This document shows, in pieces, positions 53,540 through 62,900 of a stretch of DNA of 64,000 bases. The notes under the pieces are model-generated. The model made no database searches, had not been told where the DNA came from, and was given only the letters and a program-made list of their open reading frames with translations. The translations under genes were made by a program, and so were the position numbers. Source of the DNA: SZAS-103 sp038226665. Lineage in GTDB: Bacteria > Pseudomonadota > Gammaproteobacteria > Xanthomonadales > Xanthomonadaceae. Each line of letters opens with the position of its first letter. Positions within the stretch are counted from its first letter, which is position 1. Location of the stretch: the NCBI GenBank assembly GCA_038226665.1, contig JBBRQI010000001.1, positions 1-64,000 on the forward strand, in the 5' to 3' direction.

Positions 53540-54807
53540 TCAGAACACGAACATCCCGACCGCGGCGCCGAACATCACCACGGTCGTGACGCCGACGACC
53601 CAGCGCGTCATCGTTGAACTCATCTGGCCCTGCATCACGCGCTTGTCCGTGGCGACCAGCAGCAGCGCGACCAGCAGGAATGGCGCGAGCAATCCATTGA
53701 CGATCGCCGACCAGAACAGCGCCTTGATCGGATCGACGTCGAAGAAGTCCATCGCCGCGCCGGCGACCGTCGCGAAGATGAAGACCGCGTAGAACGAAAG
53801 CGCGTTCCTGAATTTTTCGTCGAGGCCGTAAGTCCAGTCGAACGTTTCCGCGAACGCATACGCGGCCGATCCGGCGAGTGTCGGAATCGCGAGCAGGCCG
53901 GTGCCGACGAGGCCGATCGTGTACAGGAATAGGCGTAATCGCCAGCCAGCGGACGCAGGGCTTCGGCGGCCTGGCGGGTGGTGCTGATCGAGGTGATGCC
54001 ATGCGCGTGCAAGGTCAACGCGGTGGTCAGGATGATGAAAAACATCACTACGTTCGAAAAGAGCGTGCCGATACCGATATCGATGCGACGGTCGTGGAGT
54101 TCGCTGCTGGTCGCGCCCGGCGACTGATCAGCATGAGGCGACCCATCGCTTTTCTTCCTCGACTTCCTGCCCCGCCTGCCAGTAAAACAAATAAGGGCTG
54201 ATCGTGGTGCCGAGGATCGCGACGAGTGCTGCCCATGCAGCGCCGCCATACGGCAGCACCGGCACCACGGTATCGTGCAATACCGAGATCCAGTGCGGCT
54301 TGATGATGAATGCGGTGGCGACATATGCGAACAACGCAAGCGCAAGCCACTTAAGGACGTTCGCGATCTGGTGGTAGCGCAACCACACCGTTGCGCCGCA
54401 GATGCCAATACCGAACACCCAGACCCAGATGTGCGATGAGCCCGCGCCGAGCATCTCGGTCGCGTCGGCCATGCCGGAAAGATCGGACGCGATGTTGATC
54501 GTGTTCGCGATGAGCAATGCGAGCGAAAATACCGCGACCAGCCATCGCGGAAACTTCTCGCGGAACGCACCCGCGAGCCCGGTACCCGTTACCATGCCGA
54601 CGCGCGCGCACATCATCTGCACGCAGCCCATCAACGGCCACGTCAGCCACGCAGCCCACAGGAACGAGGTTCCGAATTGCGCGCAACGACCGAGTAAGTC
54701 GCGATGCCGGATGGATCGTCGTCGGCGGCGCCAGTGGTGACGCCCGGCCCGAGCGCCTTGAAAAAGTCCTTGAGCTTGCCGACTTTTTTCAATTGGGCTG
54801 CCTGCAT
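53540..54807 (-). pseudogene. Nramp-family divalent metal transporter with three frameshifts
   Basis: From the ATG at 54807 the protein reads MQAAQLKKVGKLKDFFKALG, then PGVTTGAADDDPSGIATYS, the Nramp TM1 metal site (DPSGI). It changes frame near 54680, continuing as QFGTSFLWAAWLTWPLMGCV; again near 54150, at an A run in GAAAAGC; and again near 53930, at TATTCC, resuming YTIGLVGTGLLAIPTLAGSA to the end. Each break is explained by loss of one base. Without them it would be about 420 residues with some 11 helices. It may be a fresh pseudogene or carry assembly errors. It overlaps the yaiL stop by one base. Confidence 0.85.
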
Positions 54808-55484
54808 CACCAAACCAGATCGTCCGGAACCAGATATTGCGGGTCGGCGTAGGGATCGTCGGCTGCTGGCGCATCTGGATCGACGAGCAGCGCGAGCAGA
54901 TTTGGCAGCAACGCATGGACTTCACGCGCGAGCGCAGCGTCGACAAGCAGGTAGCGGCCATCGAGTTGCACGACTCCGAGTTCGCCTGCATTGAGCGATT
55001 TCAGTTGTACTTCGGAAACGTGGACGCGGCGGATCTTGCCGTTGTATTCGAAGTGACGCGTGAGCTCGGCATCCGCAGCATTGAGTGCCTTGTCCTTGAG
55101 CAGTTCGGCGGCTTTCGCCTTCGCTTCGCGCTTGATCTTTGCTGCTTCCTGTTTCTGGTGTTCGGCTTCGATGCGTTCGTCTTTTTCCTTCTGCGCACGG
55201 ATCGCGTAGGCCTTTGCGAGATCGATTTCCTCGCGCGTGCGTTGCGGTTGAGCGCGATGCGGACGCTCCGCGTGCGCGCCCTGCTCCGTTCGCGGATTGC
55301 GCGGTGCGTGATCCGGACGTTTCGTCGGATTGTGCGGTTGATGTGGTCGTCGCTGCGACGGATTGCGCTCGTTCGCGTGCCGGGAGGCATCGTTGCGTTC
55401 GGCATTCGACACTGGTTTAGACACTGGTTGCACTGGTTGCTTGAAGCCGAGGCCCAGCAACAAGTCCTTCATTGAATTGCTCAT
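54807..55484 (-). CDS. yaiL: DUF2058 (YaiL-like) protein
   Basis: 225 residues: MSNSMKDLLLGLGFKQPVQP start, a charged Asn/Arg/His-rich linker, the coiled-coil EEIDLAKAYAIRAQKEKDER, then the conserved C-terminus ADAELTRHFEYNGKIRRVHV and LNAGELGVVQLDGRYLLV. Relatives are annotated as nucleoprotein/polynucleotide-associated; the exact role is unknown. The ATG at 55484 begins the conserved N-terminus. Confidence 0.88.
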   Translation of the reverse strand: MSNSMKDLLLGLGFKQPVQPVSKPVSNAERNDASRHANERNPSQRRPHQPHNPTKRPDHAPRNPRTEQGAHAERPHRAQPQRTREEIDLAKAYAIRAQKEKDERIEAEHQKQEAAKIKREAKAKAAELLKDKALNAADAELTRHFEYNGKIRRVHVSEVQLKSLNAGELGVVQLDGRYLLVDAALAREVHALLPNLLALLVDPDAPAADDPYADPQYLVPDDLVW

Positions 55485-55556
55485 GGCGGAATTCCAGCTG
55501 GTGCGATGCAACGTCGCGTGATTCGTTTAACGCTCGCGATCACGTGCTCGATGCCA

Positions 55557-55784
55557 TCAATAGTGCGGAGGTGGTGGCTCTTCCTGGGTGTCGCCGGGGA
55601 TCATCCCGCGCAATTCGCCGAAATCGGCGAGCGCGCGCTCAAGCCGAATTCGATCGCGCACCGACTCCTGGCGCGCTTCGGCCAGCGCATCGCTCATATC
55701 GATCAAACTCTGTTCGATGAATGCGATCCGTGTTTCCAGATCGACCAGTCGTTCCGCATCCACGCGCGCCGATTCGCAGCTCAC
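55557..55784 (-). CDS. slyX: SlyX family protein
   Basis: 75 residues: a coiled coil (RLVDLETRIAFIEQSLIDMS DALAE region) and the tail PGDTQEEPPPPHY are SlyX features. Function is unknown. Its ATG overlaps the ugd stop by 4 bp. Confidence 0.92.
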   Translation of the reverse strand: MSCESARVDAERLVDLETRIAFIEQSLIDMSDALAEARQESVRDRIRLERALADFGELRGMIPGDTQEEPPPPHY

Positions 55785-57121
55785 GGTTGCCGCACCGAAC
55801 GGCCGCGACCGATGCCGTAGTACGCCAGCCCTGCCGCTTCGACTTCATCCGGTTCGTAGATGTTGCGGCCGTCGAAGATCGCTTTCCCGCGCAGGGACGT
55901 TGCGAGCGTGGCGAAATTCGGGCTCCAGAACGCCTTCCATTCGGTGACCACGATCAGCGCATCGACATCGTCCAGCGTATCGGTTGAAGTCGCGCACAGG
56001 GCTAGGTCATCGCGCTCGCCGTAGATACGCCGCGCCTCGTCCATCGCTTCGGGATCGTAGGCTCGCACACTGGCGCCTGCTTCCCACAATTGCGCGAGCA
56101 AGGTGCGGCTGGATGCCTCGCGCATGTCATCGGTATTGGGCTTGAACGCGAGCCCCCACAATGCGAAACGCTTGCCTTGCAACGCGCCGTTGAAGTGGCG
56201 ATGCACGAGCTCGAAGAGCTTGGATTTCTGCGCGATGTTCACCGCCTCGACCGCAGACAGGATCTGCGCTTCGTAATCGTGCTGCCTGGCGATGTGCGCG
56301 AGCGCTTGCACGTCCTTCGGGAAACACGAACCGCCGTAGCCGGCGCCCGGATAGATGAAGGCGTAACCGATGCGCGGATCCGAGCCGATGCCGTGGCGCA
56401 CCATCTCGATGTCGGCGCCCACCCTTTCGGCGATGTTCGCCATCTCGTTCATGAAGGAGATCTTGGTCGCGAGCAAGGCGTTCGCGGCGTACTTGGTGAG
56501 CTCGGCCGAGCGCATGTCCATGACGACGAGGCGCTCGTGGTTGCGGTTGAACGGCGCGTATACGCGTTTCATCTGCTCGATCGCGTAGGCCGAGTCGGTG
56601 CCTATGACGATGCGATCCGGGCGCATGCAGTCCTTGACCGCATCGCCCTCCTTCAGGAATTCCGGATTCGATACCACATCGAAGGCCACGTCGGCGCCGC
56701 GGGCGGCGAGCTCTGAGGCAATCGCTTCGCGCACGCGATCGCCGGTTCCGACCGGTACCGTGGATTTGTCCACGATCACCACATGCCGATCGATGTGCCG
56801 GCCAATCGTGCGCGCCACTTCAAGCACGTAACGCAGATCGGCGCTTCCGTCCTCGTCCGGCGGCGTGCCGACCGCAATGAACAGCACGTCGCCATGGGCA
56901 ATGCCTTCGGCTGCATTGGTGCTGAAGCGCAGGCGCCCGGCCGACTGGTTGGCGATGACCATTTCCTCGAGGCCAGGCTCGAAGATCGGCACCACGCCGC
57001 GACGCAGGCCGTCGATCTTGGCCTGGTCGATGTCGACGCACATCACATCGTTGCCGACTTCGGCCAGGCATGTGCCAGTCACGAGGCCGACGTATCCAGT
57101 TCCGAACAGGGTGACTCGCAT
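55781..57121 (-). CDS. ugd: UDP-glucose 6-dehydrogenase
   Basis: 446 residues. The NAD motif is MRVTLFGTGYVGLVTGTCLA and the catalytic Cys lies in GAGYGGSCFPKDVQALAHIA. It makes UDP-glucuronate for capsule, exopolysaccharide or lipid A modification. The ATG at 57121 follows GGAGAATGCA. It begins a unit with slyX and lies 54 bp after the FKBP gene. Confidence 0.96.
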   Translation of the reverse strand: MRVTLFGTGYVGLVTGTCLAEVGNDVMCVDIDQAKIDGLRRGVVPIFEPGLEEMVIANQSAGRLRFSTNAAEGIAHGDVLFIAVGTPPDEDGSADLRYVLEVARTIGRHIDRHVVIVDKSTVPVGTGDRVREAIASELAARGADVAFDVVSNPEFLKEGDAVKDCMRPDRIVIGTDSAYAIEQMKRVYAPFNRNHERLVVMDMRSAELTKYAANALLATKISFMNEMANIAERVGADIEMVRHGIGSDPRIGYAFIYPGAGYGGSCFPKDVQALAHIARQHDYEAQILSAVEAVNIAQKSKLFELVHRHFNGALQGKRFALWGLAFKPNTDDMREASSRTLLAQLWEAGASVRAYDPEAMDEARRIYGERDDLALCATSTDTLDDVDALIVVTEWKAFWSPNFATLATSLRGKAIFDGRNIYEPDEVEAAGLAYYGIGRGRSVRQP

Positions 57122-57175
57122 TGCATTCTCCAACAGTCGCCAGCCGGCATCGCGACCGGCGATTCTGGTTCAACC

Positions 57176-57889
57176 TTATTTCGCGCCGATCGAAACCAGC
57201 TCCACCTCGAACTTCAACAATGCGTTTGGGCCGATCGCTGGAGTTGGGCTTTTGGCACCGTAGGCCAGGCTGCCCGGAATCCAGAACACGTATTTGCCGC
57301 CAACGCTCATCAGTTGCAGGCCCTCGGTCCAGCCAGGGATAACCTGGTTGACCTGGAACACGATCGGGCCGCCATTCTTGGCGGAACTGTCGAACACGTT
57401 TCCATCCAGCGTGCTGCCGGTGTAGTTGACCTTGACCGAATCGGTCGCTTTCGGCTTGGCACCACTGCCAGCCTGAAGCACCTGGTACTGCAGTCCCGAT
57501 GCCGTGGTCTTGACGCCTGCCTTCTTGCCATTCGCTGCCAGAAACGCGGCCCCTTCGGTCTGGTTCTTCTGTCCTGCCTGCTGCTGTGTCGCTGCCTGAC
57601 GCGCCTGCATCTTCTTGCTGAACGCGGCGATGGTGGTCTGCGCTTCGGCAACCGTCATCAGCATCTTGCCGCCGTTGAGGCTGGTGGTGAGCGCACGTGC
57701 GACCACGGACGGATCCACATCGCCCTTGACCTCCTGAAGCGAAGCGGCCATCCGCATGCCGATCGCATAGCTGACCTTGTCCTTGTCGGTGGTCAGTGCG
57801 GACTGCGCGGCCGGGGCCGCAAAGGCGTTGGAGGAAAAAGCGAGAACGATGGCGGTGACGCACGCGGTGCGGCGCAAGGACAACTGCAT
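57176..57889 (-). CDS. Periplasmic FKBP-type peptidyl-prolyl isomerase
   Basis: 237 residues. Signal peptide MQLSLRRTACVTAIVLAFSS (…NAFAAPA), a helical FKBP_N dimerisation domain (VSYAIGMRMAASLQEVKGDV), then the FKBP fold (VKVNYTGSTLDGNVFDSSAK, VIPGWTEGLQLMSVGGKYVF, WIPGSLAYG). This is the FkpA/Mip layout. It folds exported proteins by proline isomerisation. Confidence 0.93.
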   Translation of the reverse strand: MQLSLRRTACVTAIVLAFSSNAFAAPAAQSALTTDKDKVSYAIGMRMAASLQEVKGDVDPSVVARALTTSLNGGKMLMTVAEAQTTIAAFSKKMQARQAATQQQAGQKNQTEGAAFLAANGKKAGVKTTASGLQYQVLQAGSGAKPKATDSVKVNYTGSTLDGNVFDSSAKNGGPIVFQVNQVIPGWTEGLQLMSVGGKYVFWIPGSLAYGAKSPTPAIGPNALLKFEVELVSIGAK

Positions 57890-58115
57890 GGAATACTCCG
57901 GAAAGTTGGAAATCTGGGATGTGGGTCGTGCGTTTGGCGTAGTGCCAAAATGGGTGCCGACCTGCCATTGTCGCGGCGAAAGCGCGCAGCGGCAATGGCG
58001 ACCGGTATTGACCACCCAATCCGCTTCAGGTTCCCGATGGCGCAATCTGACGCATCATGCGGCTTTCACGCAGTCCGCGATGCAATCGCCGCCTCGTTAA
58101 TCCAATGGAGCGACC

Positions 58116-58616
58116 GTGGAAACCTTGACCGAACTCGAAGCGGCCCGTCGCCGCCATCCCGACAGCTTCACGCCCGAATCGGACGCCGAAGCCGCGGCTC
58201 TGAGGCGATTTGCGGACTTCTTCGGGGATTTCGCTCCGGATCGCGTCGCCCGCATGCTCGATGCGACGTATGCGCCCGATGTGTATTTCAACGACAGCCT
58301 CAAGGCGATCCACGGCTCGGCCGAACTCACGAAATACCTCAATGAAAGCGCTGCCGGCGTCGAAAATTGCAAGGTCACGATCGATGACATCACGCGCAAC
58401 AAGGACGGCGAATACCTGGTGCGCTGGAAGATGCTCATCCGCTTCCGCAAGTTCGCGAAAGGTCGCGATACATGGACTATCGGCATCACGCATCTGCGCT
58501 TCGCCGCCGACGGCCGCGTCGCCTACCACCAGGATTACTGGGATTCGGCGCTCGGCGTGTATCAGTACATTCCCTTGCTGGGAGCGGCGATCCGCGCCAT
58601 CAGGCGCAGGCTCTAG
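58116..58616 (+). CDS. NTF2/SnoaL-like protein
   Basis: 166 residues from a GTG. ADFFGDFAPDRVARMLDATY then APDVYFNDSLKAIHGSAELT, and VAYHQDYWDSALGVYQYIPL, are typical of the NTF2-like alpha+beta barrel. Ligand and role are unknown. Relatives are often near pigment or isoprenoid genes, but none is seen here. Confidence 0.8.
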   Translation: METLTELEAARRRHPDSFTPESDAEAAALRRFADFFGDFAPDRVARMLDATYAPDVYFNDSLKAIHGSAELTKYLNESAAGVENCKVTIDDITRNKDGEYLVRWKMLIRFRKFAKGRDTWTIGITHLRFAADGRVAYHQDYWDSALGVYQYIPLLGAAIRAIRRRL

Positions 58617-58852
58617 AATCCCTGACCAAGTTCAGCGACTGCACCGACACGAACACATCTGGGACGTCCCGCCAGCCTGTTTGTCGAGTGAGTTTTCCGA
58701 CTTGACTTGCGCGCCGCAGCAGAACAGCGCACCCGCCTTGCGAGCGACGCCATGCGCTGTTTAGCACGTCGGTCATTCCCAGAGCGTTTCGCAAGTGAGA
58801 TGGCGATGCAGGAAGCCATGTCTTTAGTAGGGCGAAATTGTTGAATCGGGTG
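58617..58852. other. Gap between the NTF2-like gene and the ytrA operon
   Basis: No gene is supported on either strand, and I see no terminator with a T run. The only strong signal is the promoter-operator that begins at 58853. Confidence 0.4.
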
Positions 58853-58893
58853 TTGACATGGCGAATTACGGTGTTATAGTTCACTACAACACC
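58853..58893 (+). promoter_or_regulatory. Sigma-70 promoter overlapped by a YtrA operator
   Basis: TTGACA (58853-58858), a 16-bp spacer and TATAGT (58875-58880) form a strong promoter. An inverted repeat GGTGTTATAGT-tc-ACTACAACACC (58870-58893, one mismatch between arms) covers the -10 box. It should be the binding site of the GntR/YtrA repressor encoded two genes downstream. Confidence 0.85.
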
Positions 58894-58925
58894 TAACCCA
58901 TACCTCACCCACAAGGGAGTGCGTC

Positions 58926-59186
58926 ATGTACAGCAAGACCCGGAACACGCTGACCGCGCTGATCGCCGCGTCGCTGTTCGTCGCCGCCGGCTGGTTGTTC
59001 GGACATCCGCTCAAGCCGATCGCACTGCCGCTGGGTATGGCGACAATGCATGCTTCGATCATCGATTCCGTCCCGCAGGTCGCACTGGCTTCCAACACTT
59101 TGCGCCTGCGCCACGCAAACCGGATGAATTTCGCGATGCCCTATTACTCTTTCGCGCTGCAGGTATCGCAGCGGAGGACCGACTGA
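58926..59186 (+). CDS. Small membrane-anchored or exported protein leading the ytrA operon
   Basis: 86 residues behind a strong AAGGGAG site: MYSKTRNTLTALIAASLFVA then AGWLFGHPLKPIALPLG, a signal or anchor followed by a short soluble tail. No family is recognised. It is the first gene after the YtrA promoter and ends one base before the regulator starts. It may be a membrane partner of, or the substrate exported or protected by, the ABC system. Confidence 0.65.
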   Translation: MYSKTRNTLTALIAASLFVAAGWLFGHPLKPIALPLGMATMHASIIDSVPQVALASNTLRLRHANRMNFAMPYYSFALQVSQRRTD

Positions 59187-59187
59187 C

Positions 59188-59559
59188 ATGACCGTCACCT
59201 GGAACGACAACGCGCCGATTTATCGGCAGCTCAAGGAGCGCATCGTGGTGATGATGCTCGAAGGGCAGCTCAAGCCCGGCGACGTCCTGCCATCGGTGCG
59301 CCAGATAGCGGCCGAATACCAGCTCAATCCGATCACCGTCTCGCGCGCCTATCAGGAGCTCGCGGACGAAACACTTGTCGAAAAAAGAAGGGGACTTGGC
59401 ATGTACGTGACCGAAGGCGCGACCGGCAAGCTGCTGGCCTCCGAACGCGAGCGCTTCCTGCGCGAAGAATGGCCGGCGATGGTCGAACGCATCCAGCGGC
59501 TGGGTTTGCGCATCGAGGATCTGCTGAAACGCGCGAGCGCGCAGGAGAAACAATCGTGA
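59188..59559 (+). CDS. GntR-family regulator, YtrA subfamily
   Basis: 123 residues: APIYRQLKERIVVMMLEGQL, KPGDVLPSVRQIAAEYQLNP and ITVSRAYQELADETLVEKRR form the GntR winged helix, with the very short C-terminal dimerisation segment that defines YtrA. It is expected to repress its own operon at 58870-58893, and is often induced by cell-envelope antibiotics in other bacteria. A GGAGGA site lies 12 bp upstream, and it overlaps the ATPase gene by 4 bp. Confidence 0.93.
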   Translation: MTVTWNDNAPIYRQLKERIVVMMLEGQLKPGDVLPSVRQIAAEYQLNPITVSRAYQELADETLVEKRRGLGMYVTEGATGKLLASERERFLREEWPAMVERIQRLGLRIEDLLKRASAQEKQS

Positions 59560-60413
59560 GCGCCGTGATTTCCGCCAAGGGACTGACCAAGCGCTACGGC
59601 AAGCAACTCGCCGTGGACAACATCAGCTTCGACATTCCCGCCGGCCGCATCATCGGCCTGATCGGCCCGAACGGTTCGGGCAAGACCACTACGCTCAAGG
59701 CCGTGCTCGGCCTGATCCCGTTCGAAGGCGAACTCAAAGTGCTGGGCCTGGATCCCTGCACGCAGCGCGATGCCCTCATGGAGCAGGTCTGCTTCATCGC
59801 CGACGTCGCGATCCTTCCGCGCTGGCTACGCGTGAAAGACGCGGTGGATTTCGTCGCCGGTGTGCATCCGAAGTTCGACCGCGCGAAAGCCGAGCGCTAC
59901 CTCGCGCATACCAAGCTGACGCCTTCGATGAAGGTCAAGCAGATGTCCAAGGGCATGATCGTGCAACTGCACCTTGCCCTCGTCATGGCGATCGACGCGA
60001 AGCTGCTCGTGCTCGACGAACCCACGCTCGGCCTCGACATCCTGTTCCGCAAGCAGTTCTACCAGAACCTGCTGGAGGACTACTTCGACGAAGAGAAGAC
60101 GATCATCGTCACCACCCACCAGGTCGAGGAGATCGAACACATCCTCAGCGACCTGATGTTCATCAGCGACGGCAAGATCGTGCTGTCGGCGACGATGGAC
60201 GAGATCGGCGAACGCTTCACCGAAGTGATGATCCCCGCCGACAAGATCGAAGCCGCGAAAGCGTTGAAACCGATCGACGAACGCCAAGTCTTCGGCAAGT
60301 CGATCATGTTGTTCGACGGCGTGCCGCGCACGCAACTCGCGACGCTGGGCGAAACCCGCAACGTCGGCATCGCCGACCTGTTCGTCGCGACCATGAAAGG
60401 AACCTACGCATGA
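59556..60413 (+). CDS. ABC transporter ATP-binding protein
   Basis: 285 residues from a GTG. Walker A GLIGPNGSGKTTTLKAVLGL, signature-region MKVKQMSKGMIVQLHLALVM (a degenerate LSGGQ, here MSKGM), Walker B KLLVLDEPTLGLDILF and the switch His in IIVTTHQVEEIE. It powers the permease encoded next, with a 4-bp overlap. YtrA-linked systems of this kind export envelope-active compounds or respond to them. Confidence 0.93.
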   Translation: MSAVISAKGLTKRYGKQLAVDNISFDIPAGRIIGLIGPNGSGKTTTLKAVLGLIPFEGELKVLGLDPCTQRDALMEQVCFIADVAILPRWLRVKDAVDFVAGVHPKFDRAKAERYLAHTKLTPSMKVKQMSKGMIVQLHLALVMAIDAKLLVLDEPTLGLDILFRKQFYQNLLEDYFDEEKTIIVTTHQVEEIEHILSDLMFISDGKIVLSATMDEIGERFTEVMIPADKIEAAKALKPIDERQVFGKSIMLFDGVPRTQLATLGETRNVGIADLFVATMKGTYA

Positions 60414-61378
60414 ACACGATGAAATGGCTGGTCAAACGCGAATACTGGGAGCACAAGGGCGGCTTCCTGTGGACGCCGGTCGTGGTCGCGGCGATCATGA
60501 CATTCTTCGTCGCCGCATCGCTGTTCGCCGCAATCGCGATGGGCAACCACAACCACTTCCAGATCGGCAACACCAGCGTGACCGATCTGTCCAGCGCACT
60601 CACCCCCGCGCAGCAGGCCCAGGCCGCGACCGGACTCGCCTCCGGTTACATGGGCATGGCCTCGCCATTGTTCATGGTGCTCGGCTTCGTGGTGTTCTTC
60701 TTCTATCTCGGTTCCTTGTTCGACGAGCGCAAGGATCGCAGCGTGTTGTTCTGGAAATCGCTGCCGATATCGGACGGTGCAACGGTGTTGTCGAAGCTCG
60801 CGATCGGGTTGATTGTCGCTCCAGCAATCACGTTCGTGATCGCCACGGTGATGTCGATGCTGTGTACGTTGCTGATCTGCATCGCCGCTGGATTCTCCGG
60901 CCTGCACGTGTTCGGGCAAGTGTTCGGCACGGCGAGCTTGTATCTGGCGCCGCTGCAAGTCGTCGCGATGTTGCCTGTGTACGTGTTGTGGGCGTTGCCG
61001 GCGGCCGGATGGCTGATGATGGTGTCGGCCTGGGCACGTACCAAGCCATTCCTGTGGGCCGTCGGCGCTCCGTTGCTGACCGGCGCGCTGTTGAGCTGGT
61101 TCAACGCGATGGCCGGACTCAACTGGAACCTCACCTGGTTCTGGCAGAACATCGTGGGTCGTGGCCTCCTCAGCGTCATGCCTGGCACCTGGTTCATCAG
61201 TCATGGAATCGCCAACGCCCGCGACGTGGCAGCCGTGCATGAACAATCCGATATGGGCATGCTTTTGACCCAGTCCTGGCAAATGTTCACGACTGCGGAC
61301 ATGTGGATCGGTGTGGCGGCCGGCGCTGTAATGATCTACGCCGCGATCCGCCTGCGCCGCTGGCGGGACGAGGGCTGA
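60410..61378 (+). CDS. ABC transporter permease
   Basis: 322 residues with six predicted helices: TPVVVAAIMTFFVAASLFAA, PLFMVLGFVVFFFYLGSLFD (followed by ERKDRSVLFWKSLPISDG, the ABC-2 coupling-helix region), and paired helices to the C-terminus. It forms the membrane part of the YtrA-regulated transporter. It is the last gene of the four-gene operon. Confidence 0.88.
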   Translation: MNTMKWLVKREYWEHKGGFLWTPVVVAAIMTFFVAASLFAAIAMGNHNHFQIGNTSVTDLSSALTPAQQAQAATGLASGYMGMASPLFMVLGFVVFFFYLGSLFDERKDRSVLFWKSLPISDGATVLSKLAIGLIVAPAITFVIATVMSMLCTLLICIAAGFSGLHVFGQVFGTASLYLAPLQVVAMLPVYVLWALPAAGWLMMVSAWARTKPFLWAVGAPLLTGALLSWFNAMAGLNWNLTWFWQNIVGRGLLSVMPGTWFISHGIANARDVAAVHEQSDMGMLLTQSWQMFTTADMWIGVAAGAVMIYAAIRLRRWRDEG

Positions 61379-61446
61379 AACCAGACTGATTGCGAGAGCA
61401 CAGTGGAATCTCGCGCTTGGTTTCAGGCCGAAGGCAGGCCATTGAA

Positions 61447-61480
61447 CTCTCCCGCTCGCGGGTGAGCGCCGGGGTGAGGG
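61447..61480. repeat. REP-like palindromic element
   Basis: ctctcccgctcgcgggtgag followed by cgccggggtgaggg matches the extragenic REP pattern common in Xanthomonads (…CTCTCCCGC…GCGGGAGAGGG…GGGGTGAGGG). It lies in the 183-bp gap after the ABC permease, possibly stabilising or ending the transcript. Confidence 0.7.
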
Positions 61481-61561
61481 GAAGCTTGCGTCGGCACAGA
61501 AAATGCCGAGCAGAAAACTGCGATGGCATTTTCGACTGACAGCTCAAAAAGGAAACAGCTC

Positions 61562-62278
61562 ATGATCCCGATCAGCAAAAACGCGAGAATCGCAGGATTG
61601 ATCTATCTGCTGCTGACGATCGTCGCCCCTTTTCGGCTGATCTACATTCCAACCAAGCTTTTCGTGGATGGCAATGCAACCGCGACGGCGAACAACATCG
61701 CCACGCACGAAATGCTCTTTCGTCTTGGCATTGCCGGCGACCTGTGTGCCGGAGCCATCAGCCTTTTTCTCACCTTTGCGCTCTACCGGCTTCTCAAGGA
61801 CGTGAACAAGAACTGCGCGCTGCTGATGCTGTTGCTGGGGTTCATGGATACGCCACTGTACTTCTTCAATGTGCTGAACGACGCTGCCGCGCTGATCCTC
61901 GTCAAGGGCGCCAATTTCCTGTCCGTGTTCGACAAACCGCAGCGCGACGCACTAGCCATGTTATTCCTGCGGATGCACGGTCAGATGATCGGGTTCTCGG
62001 AAATTTTCTGGGGTCTGTGGCTGTTCCCGCTGGCGATCCTCGTGTATCGCTCCGGCTTCCTTCCCCGCCTGCTGGCAATCTGGCTGGCCATCAACGGCAT
62101 CGCGTATCTGGCAGATAGTTTTGTCGGACTGTTGTTACCGCAGTACGCGGATACGGTCTCAAGCATCGCCTTCCCGTGCCAACTCGGAGAGGTCGCATTC
62201 ATGTTGTGGCTGGTGATCATGGGTGCAACGGCGAGACCCAACGCGTGGCAGAAAAAACCATCGCTGACTTCCGCATAA
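61562..62278 (+). CDS. DUF4386 membrane protein
   Basis: 238 residues with about six to seven helices. ARIAGLIYLLLTIVAPFRLI at the start, ATATANNIATHEMLFRLGIA, and RMHGQMIGFSEIFWGLWLFP then LAILVYRSGFLPRLLAIWLA are DUF4386 blocks. Function is unknown. The ATG at 61562 follows AAAGGAA. Confidence 0.9.
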   Translation: MIPISKNARIAGLIYLLLTIVAPFRLIYIPTKLFVDGNATATANNIATHEMLFRLGIAGDLCAGAISLFLTFALYRLLKDVNKNCALLMLLLGFMDTPLYFFNVLNDAAALILVKGANFLSVFDKPQRDALAMLFLRMHGQMIGFSEIFWGLWLFPLAILVYRSGFLPRLLAIWLAINGIAYLADSFVGLLLPQYADTVSSIAFPCQLGEVAFMLWLVIMGATARPNAWQKKPSLTSA

Positions 62279-62288
62279 GGAAATTGCA

Positions 62289-62816
62289 ATGAAGATGATC
62301 CCTACATTCGCCATCGCGCTCCCGCTCGTCACGTCGTTTTCCGGATGCATCATCCAGTCCGACGACAGCTCGGTGTTCAATCACATCAGCATCCACGACG
62401 GCAGCGTCGCGGTGCATGCGCGAAGCGCGCCGGATGCGGAGGTGACGACCGCCGGCGATCTGAGTATCGATGGGAAAGTCGTGGCGGTGACGAACGACCA
62501 GCGCGATCTGCTCAAACAGTACTACGCGCAGGTGATAGCGATCCGCAACGACGGCATCGCGACCGGGAAAGCGGGTGCGGCGATGGCCGGTCACGCGATC
62601 GGCAGCGTCGCATCGGGTCTGGCGCACGGCAATCCCGACAGCATCGGTCCGGCGATCGAATCGCGCGCCAAGGGCATCGAAGCCAAGGCAATGGCCGTCT
62701 GCAACGACGTGGAGACGCTGCGTGCAAAGCAAACCGCCATCGCGAGCGCCGTGCCCGCGTTCAAGCCCTACGCGCTGATCGACGCGAACGAGGTGAAAGA
62801 TTGCCGTTCGCAATGA
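62289..62816 (+). CDS. Lipoprotein of unknown function
   Basis: 175 residues. A short signal ends in the lipobox-like FSGC (MKMIPTFAIALPLVTSFSGC). The mature part begins with a beta region (GSVAVHARSAPDAEVTTAGD) and continues with a glycine/alanine segment (GKAGAAMAGHAIGSVASGLA) that may insert in or lie on a membrane. It starts 10 bp after the DUF4386 gene, and the GSGD-repeat protein gene follows 84 bp downstream. The latter shares the theme of a signal-peptide-bearing beta protein. Confidence 0.7.
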   Translation: MKMIPTFAIALPLVTSFSGCIIQSDDSSVFNHISIHDGSVAVHARSAPDAEVTTAGDLSIDGKVVAVTNDQRDLLKQYYAQVIAIRNDGIATGKAGAAMAGHAIGSVASGLAHGNPDSIGPAIESRAKGIEAKAMAVCNDVETLRAKQTAIASAVPAFKPYALIDANEVKDCRSQ

Positions 62817-62900
62817 CGAGGATGCTGTCACTGCAACCGCCGCCCCACTTTCTGCATCCATCCTGTTAGCTGAAACCACTCCGTCCAGAGGATCGCGATC

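Noticed and set aside
53540..54807. Two or three separate small transporter genes
   Set aside because: The pieces are consecutive parts of one Nramp protein in shifting frames and lack independent starts.
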